A model generated the notes under the pieces. It searched no databases and had not been told where the DNA came from. It saw only the letters and a program-made list of their open reading frames with translations. Shown here piece after piece: positions 35,773 through 43,688 of a stretch of DNA of 56,787 nucleotides. Both the position numbers and the translations under genes were made by a program. Where the stretch lies: contig JAEELW010000039.1 in NCBI GenBank assembly GCA_016282915.1, forward strand, positions 1 to 56,787, in the 5' to 3' direction. Each line of letters starts with the position of its first letter. Positions within the stretch are counted from its first letter, which is position 1. This DNA comes from Lachnospiraceae bacterium. Lineage in GTDB: Bacteria; Bacillota; Clostridia; Lachnospirales; Lachnospiraceae.

Positions 35773-36804
35773 TTACTCCATTCGTATTCTGACGAAATCG
35801 TCCATGAGAGGCAGGACAGGTTTTAGATAGCCGTATTCACTTCCGTCAATGATCATTTTTTTCAGGAGACGGTCGCGGTAAGGGGCATATTTTTCATTAC
35901 TCCAGTTTAGCTTGTCTTTGATGTCTTTTGCCTTGCCGCTTTCCGATGTGATGATCGCATAAAGCAGTTTGCGGTCTTCACCGGAGAGCTCGGACCAGAT
36001 CTTGTCATAGACATAATCCTCCAGATATTGACGGTATTCCGGCAGAGCAGCGTTAAAGTCGCCCTGGTGACGATAGGTAAAATATCCTAAAACCTGGAAG
36101 GCAAAAGAATAACCTTTCGTGAGTGCGGCCATCTGTCTGGCGTCATTTTCAGATACACTCAGGTTTTTGGCATAGTTAGCCGCTATGGTGCTCAAGTTCA
36201 GCGAACGAAGACGTATTTCCGGAGCGCGATACAGGAAAGTCAGGTTTTTCTCATTTCGCAGATCGTTGATATTATCGTAAAGACCGGTCATTAGGAGAAA
36301 GATGGGGTAGTCTTCGCGAATCAGTATCTGGTATATACTGGCAAATTCACGCATGGTGTCATTTGAGATCACCTCATCGATGCATATAAGAAGTTTTTTG
36401 TCTCGTTTGGCATATTTTTCGAGAGCGCTCCTTATTGCCAGGGTGGGATTTTGAATTTTTATGGCACCGTTCAACTGAACACCAAAGCCAAGTAATGAAA
36501 AACCTCCGCCTTGTTTGAGAAGGTTTGCCAGGCGGTTTTCGTTGTATAAGGTTTGAGCCAGGGTCAGGAGCAGATCCTGGGAAGTACTCAATTCAACGCT
36601 TTCCCAATCATCCTTTTTTTGCAGATGTTTTCGGATTTCGGTCATCAATACGGTTTTTCCGCTGCCACGAACCCCGGTGATCAGGAAAGTCTGCTGATTT
36701 GGAGGTACATTCAAAAAGGCATCCAGCATTTCGTTTGTTTCGGTGAAACGAGGAATGTTTTGCAAGGGTTCTTTTCCGAAAGTGATCGTGTAAGGATTTC
36801 CCAT
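35773..36804 (-). CDS. AAA/STAND-like ATPase with C-terminal winged-helix region
   Basis: The 343-aa protein has Walker A GVRGSGKT at 44-51 and Walker B LLICIDEV at 138-145. A C-terminal wHTH-like part (KLLYAIITSESGKAKDIKDKL, YLKPVLPLMDDFVRIRM) follows. This is the layout of the archaeal-type ATPase (ORC/STAND-like) proteins that are common in Clostridia as isolated, mobile-looking genes. The function is unknown; DNA binding with ATP hydrolysis, or a role in defence or regulation, is possible. GGGAGG lies 6 nt before the ATG. Its promoter region is shared with the HTH-HipA gene and contains three direct repeats. Its strand and content differ from the glycan genes around it. Confidence 0.8.
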   Translation of the reverse strand: MGNPYTITFGKEPLQNIPRFTETNEMLDAFLNVPPNQQTFLITGVRGSGKTVLMTEIRKHLQKKDDWESVELSTSQDLLLTLAQTLYNENRLANLLKQGGGFSLLGFGVQLNGAIKIQNPTLAIRSALEKYAKRDKKLLICIDEVISNDTMREFASIYQILIREDYPIFLLMTGLYDNINDLRNEKNLTFLYRAPEIRLRSLNLSTIAANYAKNLSVSENDARQMAALTKGYSFAFQVLGYFTYRHQGDFNAALPEYRQYLEDYVYDKIWSELSGEDRKLLYAIITSESGKAKDIKDKLNWSNEKYAPYRDRLLKKMIIDGSEYGYLKPVLPLMDDFVRIRME

Positions 36805-36832
36805 GGTATACCTCCCGGTACGTAACTTGTTT

Positions 36833-36903
36833 ATTACTTTTTATTTGTTTTGGACCGCTTTATTACTTTTTATTAGTTTGAATTTATTTTATCACTTTTT
36901 ATT
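36833..36903. repeat. Three direct repeats at 29-bp spacing in a divergent promoter region
   Basis: ATTACTTTTTATT occurs at 36833-36845 and 36862-36874, and as ATCACTTTTTATT at 36891-36903. Starts are exactly 29 bp apart. On the minus strand they read AATAAAAAGTAAT and lie just upstream of the ATPase gene. They are likely binding sites for a regulator, perhaps one of the two divergent gene products. Confidence 0.75.
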
Positions 36904-36939
36904 ACTTTTGCAAGCACTGATTGTAAATAAAATAAAAAA

Positions 36940-36968
36940 TTGACAGCGATAAAAAAATCCTCTATACT
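36940..36968 (+). promoter_or_regulatory. Sigma-A promoter of the HTH-HipA-like gene
   Basis: TTGACA (36940-36945) and TATACT (36963-36968) are separated by exactly 17 bp, a near-consensus promoter. Transcription should begin near 36975, leaving only about 14 nt before the GTG start, which has GGAGGGG 5 nt upstream. Confidence 0.88.
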
Positions 36969-36988
36969 TGATAATTGGAGGGGATGGT

Positions 36989-38260
36989 GTGAAAAATTCG
37001 AGAAATGCGGGGAGAAAGGCCAGCCTGACAGCGGATCAGGTCAGAGCGCTTAAGCTACGGTGGGAAGCGGGTGAAAGCGTTTCTTCGCTTGCCAAAGAAT
37101 GCGGCATTTCCAGACAGGCCTTATATAAGCATTTAAGGGAAGATGGTTATACGCCGGTCAGGATCGAATATTGTGTAGATGGGGAATTGTCTACCGTGAT
37201 CGAAGCGGATTTCCGGCGGGAACGGATACATATAATCAATTATGCTGCGCAGTTGTCGAAGAGAGCTTTTGGTTTTGACGAAACACCGGATTGGGATGAT
37301 TTCCTGCAGTTTTTGGAACATGAATGCTTACGAAAAGCGGGAGCAGCAGAAAACGGAGTAAGGTTCCTTAGCGAGAATGGTAAATGTTTTCTTTTGCCGG
37401 ATGTGGAAGGTGAGTTTGACGGGATAAGCCTGCAGGTGCATGCCACTGATGGTACGGATGTTCCGGTATTTCATTTTTCCAAGGAAGATATGCTCCTGTA
37501 CAGGAGTGATACGGATGGATATCAGCTGAAAGGGCTGACGCCGGATCGCAGATATTTTGTCAAAGCCCAGGCGATCATGGCGGGGATAAAACTGAGAGAC
37601 TGGGCAGTGGAGATCATTGCAGCCGGCTTATGCAGACAATTTGCGATTCCCTATGTCGAACAGCGGCATTGCCGCTTTGTATACGGCCGGGAAATGTTGG
37701 ATGCCGTGTACTCGCCGAATTTTGAACTGGACGGATATACCTTTATCTCTTTTGAGAGTCTTTTGGAACGGAACCGCAGGGTTACAAAGGATGATGCCTT
37801 TATACGGATGGATGCCGTTTCCAAGCTGAAATGGTGTGCAGGGCAGCTGGCTGAGATAGCCGGACTTGAATACGACAGGACGGAAAAGTATATGCTCGAC
37901 CTGGCAGTTCTTGACTGTCTGGTGGGAAATGTGGACCGGCATACAAGAAATTTCGGCCTGTTTTACGATAATGATAAGGGACGCTATGAAGTGCCGCTGG
38001 TGTTTGACAGTGGTATGGGACTGTTTGAACACGATCATTTCCGGGACAGATACAAGGATTTTGATGAGGCGATGCGAAATGTATATGTTTCGCCCTATGG
38101 TGAGGACCCGTTTGAAATGCTGCAGCTGCTGGATCAGGAGTTTCATCTGAAGAACGTATATCCCGGAATTGAAGCGCCGGACTACAGGGATGTCCTGACA
38201 ACGCCGTTTGCGCTGGAATATGAAAAGAGGATGCGGGAAACATGGCAGAAGTTCGACTGA
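36989..38260 (+). CDS. HTH domain fused to HipA-like kinase
   Basis: The 423-aa protein has a GTG start. Residues about 10-55 form a resolvase/Hin-type helix-turn-helix (LTADQVRALKLRWEAGESV, SLAKECGISRQALYKHL). The C-terminal half resembles HipA/CtkA kinases: FVKAQAIMAG with a likely ATP-contact Lys192, the catalytic NVDRHTRNFG at 314-323 and the metal-binding VFDSG at 338-342. HipA toxins phosphorylate cellular proteins and are usually held by a separate HipB repressor. Here the DNA-binding part is on the same chain, so autoregulation is likely; the direct repeats upstream are candidate operators. A TTG start at 36968 is rejected because it overlaps the -10. It overlaps the next gene by 19 nt. 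Confidence 0.82.
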   Translation: MKNSRNAGRKASLTADQVRALKLRWEAGESVSSLAKECGISRQALYKHLREDGYTPVRIEYCVDGELSTVIEADFRRERIHIINYAAQLSKRAFGFDETPDWDDFLQFLEHECLRKAGAAENGVRFLSENGKCFLLPDVEGEFDGISLQVHATDGTDVPVFHFSKEDMLLYRSDTDGYQLKGLTPDRRYFVKAQAIMAGIKLRDWAVEIIAAGLCRQFAIPYVEQRHCRFVYGREMLDAVYSPNFELDGYTFISFESLLERNRRVTKDDAFIRMDAVSKLKWCAGQLAEIAGLEYDRTEKYMLDLAVLDCLVGNVDRHTRNFGLFYDNDKGRYEVPLVFDSGMGLFEHDHFRDRYKDFDEAMRNVYVSPYGEDPFEMLQLLDQEFHLKNVYPGIEAPDYRDVLTTPFALEYEKRMRETWQKFD

Positions 38261-38622
38261 TCAACAATCTGAAAGGTGTTCTGTATTACCTGGACACGCC
38301 CCTGCTTGACTTTGAGATAAAGGACAGGACTTTGGTCAGGGCGACAGACTTGAACAATGGGAAGTATTTTCCGCCGGAACTTGCGCTGTGGGGAGTCAGT
38401 TACGGGAATATCAATGCATTCTTTGAACGCCGGACCATGAAGGAAGGGTGCATGTTTTATCGGGAACACTTAAGGGCGATCGGAATGGAACGTTTTGATT
38501 TTGATACCTATATCCGGAAGAATAACGGTAACAATACGCTGGATAATTACTGGGTGAGATTCCCGGATTTCGGAGCAAGGTGCTTTAAGGATATCGTGGA
38601 GAAGAATTATGGGTTTATTTAA
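38242..38622 (+). CDS. Small protein of unknown function, partner of HipA-like kinase
   Basis: The 126-aa protein (MAEVRLINNLKGVLYYLD) is not recognised. It contains PPELALWGVSYGNINAFFE, RTMKEGCMFYREH and NTLDNYWVRF. It overlaps the kinase gene by 19 nt at the start and the next small gene by 14 nt at the end, so the three are translated as a unit. Position and size suggest a kinase partner: an antitoxin, a substrate, or an N-subdomain-like cofactor as in some split HipA systems. That is an inference from context. Confidence 0.6.
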   Translation: MAEVRLINNLKGVLYYLDTPLLDFEIKDRTLVRATDLNNGKYFPPELALWGVSYGNINAFFERRTMKEGCMFYREHLRAIGMERFDFDTYIRKNNGNNTLDNYWVRFPDFGARCFKDIVEKNYGFI

Positions 38623-38866
38623 TTTCAAGAGCAGAGAAGAAAAAGAGCTGGACGGACTGATCCAGAAGATGGAGATGAACCTTTCGAACAATTACAAGGA
38701 CAATGCCCAGTCGGATCTGAAAAAGCTGGAGGAGACCCTGGCGGAAATGAAGGCCGCAGGTACGCTCAAAGAGGCGGTCCTTGCAAAGTACGAGTCCGTT
38801 ATGGAGGATTACCGGCAGAGACTTAAAGGTTACAGTCACAAGGACCAGAAGCCCTACTGGCACTGA
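38609..38866 (+). CDS. Small helical protein of unknown function
   Basis: The 85-aa protein begins MGLFNFKSREEKELDGLIQK. It is rich in Lys and Glu and predicted to be almost wholly helical (LKKLEETLAEMKAAGTLKEAV), possibly a coiled coil. No domain is recognised. It overlaps the preceding gene by 14 nt and belongs to the HipA-like operon. Confidence 0.6.
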   Translation: MGLFNFKSREEKELDGLIQKMEMNLSNNYKDNAQSDLKKLEETLAEMKAAGTLKEAVLAKYESVMEDYRQRLKGYSHKDQKPYWH

Positions 38867-38934
38867 ATGGAGAGGTTTTTGACCGTGTCGTGGCAGAGTA
38901 CGGAAGGGGATCATTGAAATGAGGGAGCAGCAAT

Positions 38935-39207
38935 ATGCGATTCTGGTTTAAACTCTGGAAGGATGCACGTCTGAAGCGGGAGATCACAGTTGAACGCAAT
39001 GAGGAGGACAGCCGCACCCACAAGGTCTTTCATGCCCTGGAGGACGCGGCGCATGCCTTTGATCTGTCAGTCCCGATCTGGCTGGACAAGAATATCAAGG
39101 ATTTTAAGCGCGCTTCCCGCTGCCGTTTCACGCAGGACAGCTTTCTGGAGCCGCTGGATCATGACTATCTGGAAATGATCGTGCTGGAGGAAGATGAACT
39201 ACAGTAA
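38935..39207 (+). CDS. Small conserved-looking protein of unknown function
   Basis: The 90-aa protein (MRFWFKLWKDARLKREITVE) has an acidic C-terminus and a mid-section DLSVPIWLDKNIKDFKRASR. GAGGGAGCAGC lies before the ATG, a good ribosome site. I do not recognise the family. It ends just before the methyltransferase gene, whose likely start is 49 bp after its stop. It looks like the last gene of the HipA-like island. Confidence 0.6.
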   Translation: MRFWFKLWKDARLKREITVERNEEDSRTHKVFHALEDAAHAFDLSVPIWLDKNIKDFKRASRCRFTQDSFLEPLDHDYLEMIVLEEDELQ

Positions 39208-39256
39208 GATGAAAAGCTTATGCGGCTATTCATCCGGGACAAAGGAGATAAGAAAT

Positions 39257-40495
39257 ATGAACCTGATAAGCGAACGTTATCTGGATGACGGATGTGCGAC
39301 AATCGAACTGACGGAGTTGCAGAAAGAGCACATAAGGATCTTTACGGAAAAGTGCAGAAGCGGTGAATATCGTTTCAGAGACCGTGAATGCGAGTGTGGA
39401 CACGGTGATTTTGAAGTGATCGCAAAGAAAGACAGATACGGCATTCCAATGGATACGGTCATCTGCAAAAACTGCGGGCTGATCATGACTTCACCCTGTC
39501 TGGATGACAAAAGCAATAATGAGTTTTACGACAAGGATTATCCCTTGATATACAGAGCGGTGGAAAAGCCCTCGGAAGAACAGTTTCTTGAAGCACGGAA
39601 AGACGGTGATACTATTGTCGATTTTATCCGAAGGCATAAAGGTCCTCTTTCGGGTGAGGTTTTGGAAACGGGCTGTGCAGATGGAAGAAATATCATTGCT
39701 TTTAAGGAAAAAGGATACGATACACTGGGGCTCGATCTTTCGCACAGCTATGTTGAATTTGGAAGAAGCAAAGGACTTGATCTGTTTTGTTCGGACCTGT
39801 CTTCCTTTGATTTTGGGGACAGGCAATTCGATATCATCGTATTGAGCCATGTGTTGGAGCATTTTACGGACCTTGGAAAAGAGCTTGGGGTGATAAGAGG
39901 TCTGTTGAAGGATGAGGGTGTTTTGTATATCGCGCTTCCGGGTATTAAAAATCTGAGTTATGGGGCATACAGGGCAGATTTTCTGCAGATGCTTCAGAAT
40001 GCCCATATTTTCAATTTTTCAAAAAAGTCATTGTGCAGGGTCATGAAAAAGTATGGCTTTGAGAGTGTTTACTGCAATGAGGCGATCGCCGGAGTTTTCC
40101 GGAAATGTGAACCGGAGGAAAATGGGGAAAACGTCTATGAGGAAACGCTTGCCTATCTGAAGAGTATAGAAGCTGCAAAAGGAGACCTGAGGCTCCTGTG
40201 GCATAGCAGGGCGAACGATATCATTTCAAAATATGGCCCCGGTGAAGTGCTCCTGTATGGCGGAGCAGCGGAACTTGATGATTGCGTGCAAAACCTGAAG
40301 GATCTGGATTCGATCAAAGGCTTTTTTTATCCGGACCGGAAAACACCTGCACAGGTCATCGAATATATCCGGTCGGCGGGAGCAGGCTTGAAATGCCTTC
40401 TGGTCGCGGATATGGCGGATCTGAACCGGGTATATGATTTTGAGGAACTGTTTGATGAGCTGGATGTATATTCTCTTTACAGTGAAATCTACTAA
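39257..40495 (+). CDS. Zn-ribbon class I methyltransferase with C-terminal Rossmann-like region
   Basis: The 412-aa protein starts MNLISERYLDDGCATIELTE. A Cys-rich N-terminus (CECGHGDF, VICKNCGLIMTSP) is a zinc-binding segment. The methyltransferase core has EVLETGCADGRNIIAFKEKG (SAM loop), TLGLDLSHSYVEFG and FDIIVLSHVLEHF. From about residue 315 LLYGGAAELDDCVQNLK recalls the recurring Rossmann module in degenerate form. It probably methylates a sugar. The start is set by AAAGGAGAT 8 nt before 39257; an ATG at 39194 overlaps the upstream gene. Confidence 0.82.
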   Translation: MNLISERYLDDGCATIELTELQKEHIRIFTEKCRSGEYRFRDRECECGHGDFEVIAKKDRYGIPMDTVICKNCGLIMTSPCLDDKSNNEFYDKDYPLIYRAVEKPSEEQFLEARKDGDTIVDFIRRHKGPLSGEVLETGCADGRNIIAFKEKGYDTLGLDLSHSYVEFGRSKGLDLFCSDLSSFDFGDRQFDIIVLSHVLEHFTDLGKELGVIRGLLKDEGVLYIALPGIKNLSYGAYRADFLQMLQNAHIFNFSKKSLCRVMKKYGFESVYCNEAIAGVFRKCEPEENGENVYEETLAYLKSIEAAKGDLRLLWHSRANDIISKYGPGEVLLYGGAAELDDCVQNLKDLDSIKGFFYPDRKTPAQVIEYIRSAGAGLKCLLVADMADLNRVYDFEELFDELDVYSLYSEIY

Positions 40496-40519
40496 AAAAC
40501 AGTAAAAATCCGCTGTTTT
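40496..40519 (+). terminator. Weak terminator-like hairpin
   Basis: AAAACAG (40496-40502) pairs with CTGTTTT (40513-40519) with a 10-nt loop, directly after the methyltransferase stop. The stem is only 7 bp and AT-rich, so termination would be partial. A TTGACA at 40532-40537 follows but has no convincing -10 at the right distance. Confidence 0.4.
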
Positions 40520-40662
40520 CCCCTTGCAAACTTGACATAAAAGTGATAAACTTATCTTAACTATAAAAAGGATAGTGTACCCTATTATATCCGAAAAAAC
40601 GCATTCGCACAGGAAGCGATACGGGATATGATACGACGATCAGGGAAGAAAGGAGGGTACAT

Positions 40663-41967
40663 ATGGCTTCGATCAACAATGCTGCATTAAGCAACGTATA
40701 TAATTTCTATCAGGCCGATCTGTTACCCAGGTCTTCCAGCAATCGTTTTGATTCCCACAAGAAGAAGGACCTTCAGGACGTTTACAAATCGATCGTAAAG
40801 CTCAGTAAGGATGAGCCTGTTTTTCTTATGGACCGTTCCAGGGAAGTGGAGGAGTACACGATCCATATGAAGGAAAGTGCGCTTCTCTTCCGCAACCGCA
40901 TCGCATCCATCGGCGGTCTGGAGGAGGATACGATCTTTGATCAGAAGACGGCCTATTCTTCCGATCCGGATATCGCGGAGGTGCTGAGGCAGCCCGAGGG
41001 AGCGGAAGACACGGAAGCGGTTACGCTGCGGGTAAGCAGTCTGGCGACCCCGCAGGAAAACAGGGGGAAGTTCATTCCGGAGGATGAGATGGGCCTGCCG
41101 GTCGGCAGCTATTCCTTTGACTTGGCTACGCAGAATTCGAATTATGAACTGCAGTTTACGATCGGCGATAACGATACCAATAAGGACGTGCAGGGGAAGC
41201 TTGCCCGTCTGATCAATAACTTCAAGCTGGGGCTGAATGCCTCCGTGGAGGAAGACGGAGCCGGGAATACGGCGCTGATGATACGCTCGAAGAGCGTGGG
41301 TGACCGCGGCGTGGGCGGCGGACATTTTACGGTTTCGGATGAAAATACGAGCCAGCGCAGCGGCATCGTTGACTATCTGGGGATAAGGACACCGAGCAAA
41401 GAAGGTGCGGATGCGGTCTATTCCGTAAACGGAAAGACTTATACATCACCCTCCAACGATGTCGTATTGGAGCAGGGTTATGAACTGAAGCTGAAGAAAG
41501 CGGATCCCGGGCGGGATGTGACCGTCGGATACAAACCGGACCTGGAGAGCATGAAGGATAATATCATCTCTCTTGCGGGATCCTATAACGATTTTCTCAA
41601 AGCTACGGCGGAGTATATCGACCGACAGCCCAGAACGAGCATACTGGTAAACGAGATGAAGAGCGGCAGCGCTACCTATACGAAGCTTCTGCGGAATATG
41701 GGGGTGGAGCAGGCCGATGACGGAACGCTGAACATTGACGGGGAACGTCTGGCCGAGAGCTTAAAGACCGGCGATCCTGAGTCAGAGCTGGGCGTATTGA
41801 AAGATTTTACAAAGTTTGCCCTGCGGAGGGCAAACCAGATCCAGATCAATCCGATGGACTATGTGGATAAACGTATCGTGGCTTATAAGAATCCGACACA
41901 GCCGCATTATGCAAATCCTTATGTGACCAGCGCATACAGCGGCATGCTCTTTAACGGATACATGTAA
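40663..41967 (+). CDS. FliD-like flagellar filament cap protein
   Basis: The 434-aa protein has a pattern usual in Clostridia FliD-like proteins: VSSLATPQENRGKFIPEDEMGLPVG, YSFDLATQNSNYELQFTI, VQGKLARLINNFKLGLNASVEED, IVDYLGIRTPS and a helical C-terminus. FliD forms the cap that folds flagellin at the filament tip. It is a low-cysteine protein with no signal peptide, as expected for flagellar type III export. GAAAGGAGGG lies just before the ATG. It stands amid glycan genes, far from other flagellar genes in this window except the flagellin at the left edge. FliD versus another hook-associated-like protein is not fully resolved. Confidence 0.7.
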   Translation: MASINNAALSNVYNFYQADLLPRSSSNRFDSHKKKDLQDVYKSIVKLSKDEPVFLMDRSREVEEYTIHMKESALLFRNRIASIGGLEEDTIFDQKTAYSSDPDIAEVLRQPEGAEDTEAVTLRVSSLATPQENRGKFIPEDEMGLPVGSYSFDLATQNSNYELQFTIGDNDTNKDVQGKLARLINNFKLGLNASVEEDGAGNTALMIRSKSVGDRGVGGGHFTVSDENTSQRSGIVDYLGIRTPSKEGADAVYSVNGKTYTSPSNDVVLEQGYELKLKKADPGRDVTVGYKPDLESMKDNIISLAGSYNDFLKATAEYIDRQPRTSILVNEMKSGSATYTKLLRNMGVEQADDGTLNIDGERLAESLKTGDPESELGVLKDFTKFALRRANQIQINPMDYVDKRIVAYKNPTQPHYANPYVTSAYSGMLFNGYM

Positions 41968-41970
41968 GCG

Positions 41971-43641
41971 ATGCTGTCGGTATTGCTGATCTGGATATTT
42001 ATACTGATCACGACTTTTGTTCCGGGTTTTCTTATCGTCGGATTGTGCGGACGGAAAGAAGGCCTGGATCATTTCAAGCTGGAGGATATCTCCATATGCG
42101 GCCTGATGGCAGTGACCGTATATGGAGAATTTTTCAGCCTTTTTTCCGGCGTCGGGATCCTCTGCCGCATCCTGCTTCTGATCTTCTGTCTTGCGGCGGG
42201 CTTCCTTCTGCGAAAAAAAATAGGGGCTTATCTGAAAGAGCACAGGCCCGGAAAGCCTGCAGCGGCCGGGCTGGTCTTTCTGGTGCTGCTCATGGCTTAC
42301 GGCGGATCGCGCGGCTATTTCCACTTTGATTCGGACCTCTATCACGGGCAGTCCGTGCGCTGGATCGAGGAATACGGCGTGGTACCCGGGCTGGCAAACC
42401 TGCATGTGCGTCTGGCCTATAATTCGGCGGCTTTTGTGCTGACGGCCGTGTACAGTTTCGTTCAGGAAAGCGGACAATCCTATCATGCCGTCGCATCATT
42501 TCTGGCGCTGCTCGTCGGGATCGGCGCCTGCCGCTGTTTCCATATCCTGAAGGACCGCAGCCCCCGGGGGAGCGATCTGGCGCGCATCGCGACGCTTTAC
42601 TATATCTGCAATATCTTTGACGAGATGGTATCGCCGGCTTCGGACTATTTTGTCATGCTCCTTTTCTTCCATATCGTGACGGGGCTGCTGGAGCTTTATG
42701 AAAAGAAGGGAGCTTTGCGGAAGGAAGCGGGAAATTATGCGGTCTATGCTCTGCTGGCCGTCTTTGTCGTGACGGTCAAGCTCTCGGCAGCAGCAGCGGT
42801 GCTGGTGGTGCTGATCCCGCTGTATATGTTCTGGAAGGAAAGGCGCTTTCGGACGATCCTTCGATACGCACTCGGCAGTCTTGTGATCGCGCTGCCATTT
42901 ATGATCCGGAATTATATCCTTTCCGGGCGTATCCTTTATCCTTCGGCCTTTCCGGATATCTTCCATCCGGTCTGGAAAGTGAACGAGGGCATATCGGCGG
43001 GAGATACGGCCTATATCATCGGCTACGGGAAGGGCTTCACCACGGCGGAAGCTGCGGATTATCCCCTGCGGCAGTGGTTTCCGGTCTGGTGGGGACAGCT
43101 GGGAACGATGGAAAAACTGTTTTTTGCGGCAACGCTGGTCTCGGTGCTGGTATTGTTCGTTTCGCTTTTCCTGCGGAAAAAGGCGGTGATCCCGCATATC
43201 GTGGAGGGGACGGTATTGGCTTCGGTGCTTTTCTGGTTTGTTTCGGCGCCGCTGATCCGCTACGGTCTGGCTTTCCTGATCTGCTTTCCTTTCGTGATGC
43301 TTGGGGAGCTTCTGGAGATAAATAAAGAGAAGCATGAAGCATGGCAGAAGGGACGCTTTATCGGCTGTCTGCTGCTCCTTTCGCTTTTTCTGCTCTATAA
43401 GGGCGTGCAGCTGGGGAGGACGGTACTGCGGCAGATCGGTCAGCCATATTACCTGAGCCAGCAGGATTACGGACATTATGAAACGGAAGCGAATGTCGTG
43501 GACGGTACGACGATCTATACGCCGCTGGAGGGAAACCAGTGTGGTTATGAGGCCTTTCCTTCCGCGCCCGAGATCTTTGAGGGACTGCATCTTCTCGGGG
43601 ATGGTGTGGAGGATGGATTCTGTATCCGGGATGACTTGTAA
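41971..43641 (+). CDS. LIC_10190-type polytopic membrane protein (GT-C-like)
   Basis: This 556-aa integral membrane protein has about ten to twelve hydrophobic segments and a conserved FHFDSDLYHGQSVRWIEEYG, followed by LANLHVRLAYNSAAF, near residues 110-150. This pattern is typical of the LIC_10190 family found with glycan and flagellar genes. The acidic motif at the start of a large loop is GT-C-like, so the protein may use a polyprenyl-phosphate sugar outside the membrane; this is inferred. It starts 3 bp after the FliD-like stop, strongly suggesting co-transcription. Confidence 0.72.
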   Translation: MLSVLLIWIFILITTFVPGFLIVGLCGRKEGLDHFKLEDISICGLMAVTVYGEFFSLFSGVGILCRILLLIFCLAAGFLLRKKIGAYLKEHRPGKPAAAGLVFLVLLMAYGGSRGYFHFDSDLYHGQSVRWIEEYGVVPGLANLHVRLAYNSAAFVLTAVYSFVQESGQSYHAVASFLALLVGIGACRCFHILKDRSPRGSDLARIATLYYICNIFDEMVSPASDYFVMLLFFHIVTGLLELYEKKGALRKEAGNYAVYALLAVFVVTVKLSAAAAVLVVLIPLYMFWKERRFRTILRYALGSLVIALPFMIRNYILSGRILYPSAFPDIFHPVWKVNEGISAGDTAYIIGYGKGFTTAEAADYPLRQWFPVWWGQLGTMEKLFFAATLVSVLVLFVSLFLRKKAVIPHIVEGTVLASVLFWFVSAPLIRYGLAFLICFPFVMLGELLEINKEKHEAWQKGRFIGCLLLLSLFLLYKGVQLGRTVLRQIGQPYYLSQQDYGHYETEANVVDGTTIYTPLEGNQCGYEAFPSAPEIFEGLHLLGDGVEDGFCIRDDL

Positions 43642-43664
43642 TAAATTGTGATTCTGCGTATAAT
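43636..43664 (+). promoter_or_regulatory. Sigma-A promoter overlapping a stop codon
   Basis: TTGTAA (43636-43641) and TATAAT (43659-43664) are 17 bp apart. The -35 overlaps the TAA stop of the membrane protein gene. Transcription would begin near 43671 with a short leader that holds AGGGAGG for the TTG start at 43689. Confidence 0.7.
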
Positions 43665-43688
43665 AGGCAGGATAGGGAGGATCGTGAT

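Noticed and set aside
40532-40570. TTGACA at 40532-40537 as a promoter for the FliD-like gene
   Set aside because: The hexamer 17 bp downstream (TCTTAA) is poor, and no flagellar sigma-type match with proper spacing was found. A promoter probably exists in this 167-bp gap but I cannot place it.
42496-43590. Open frame of 364 codons on the minus strand
   Set aside because: It is antisense to a polytopic membrane protein gene. The Arg/Gln/His-rich product is what the reverse of hydrophobic codons gives.
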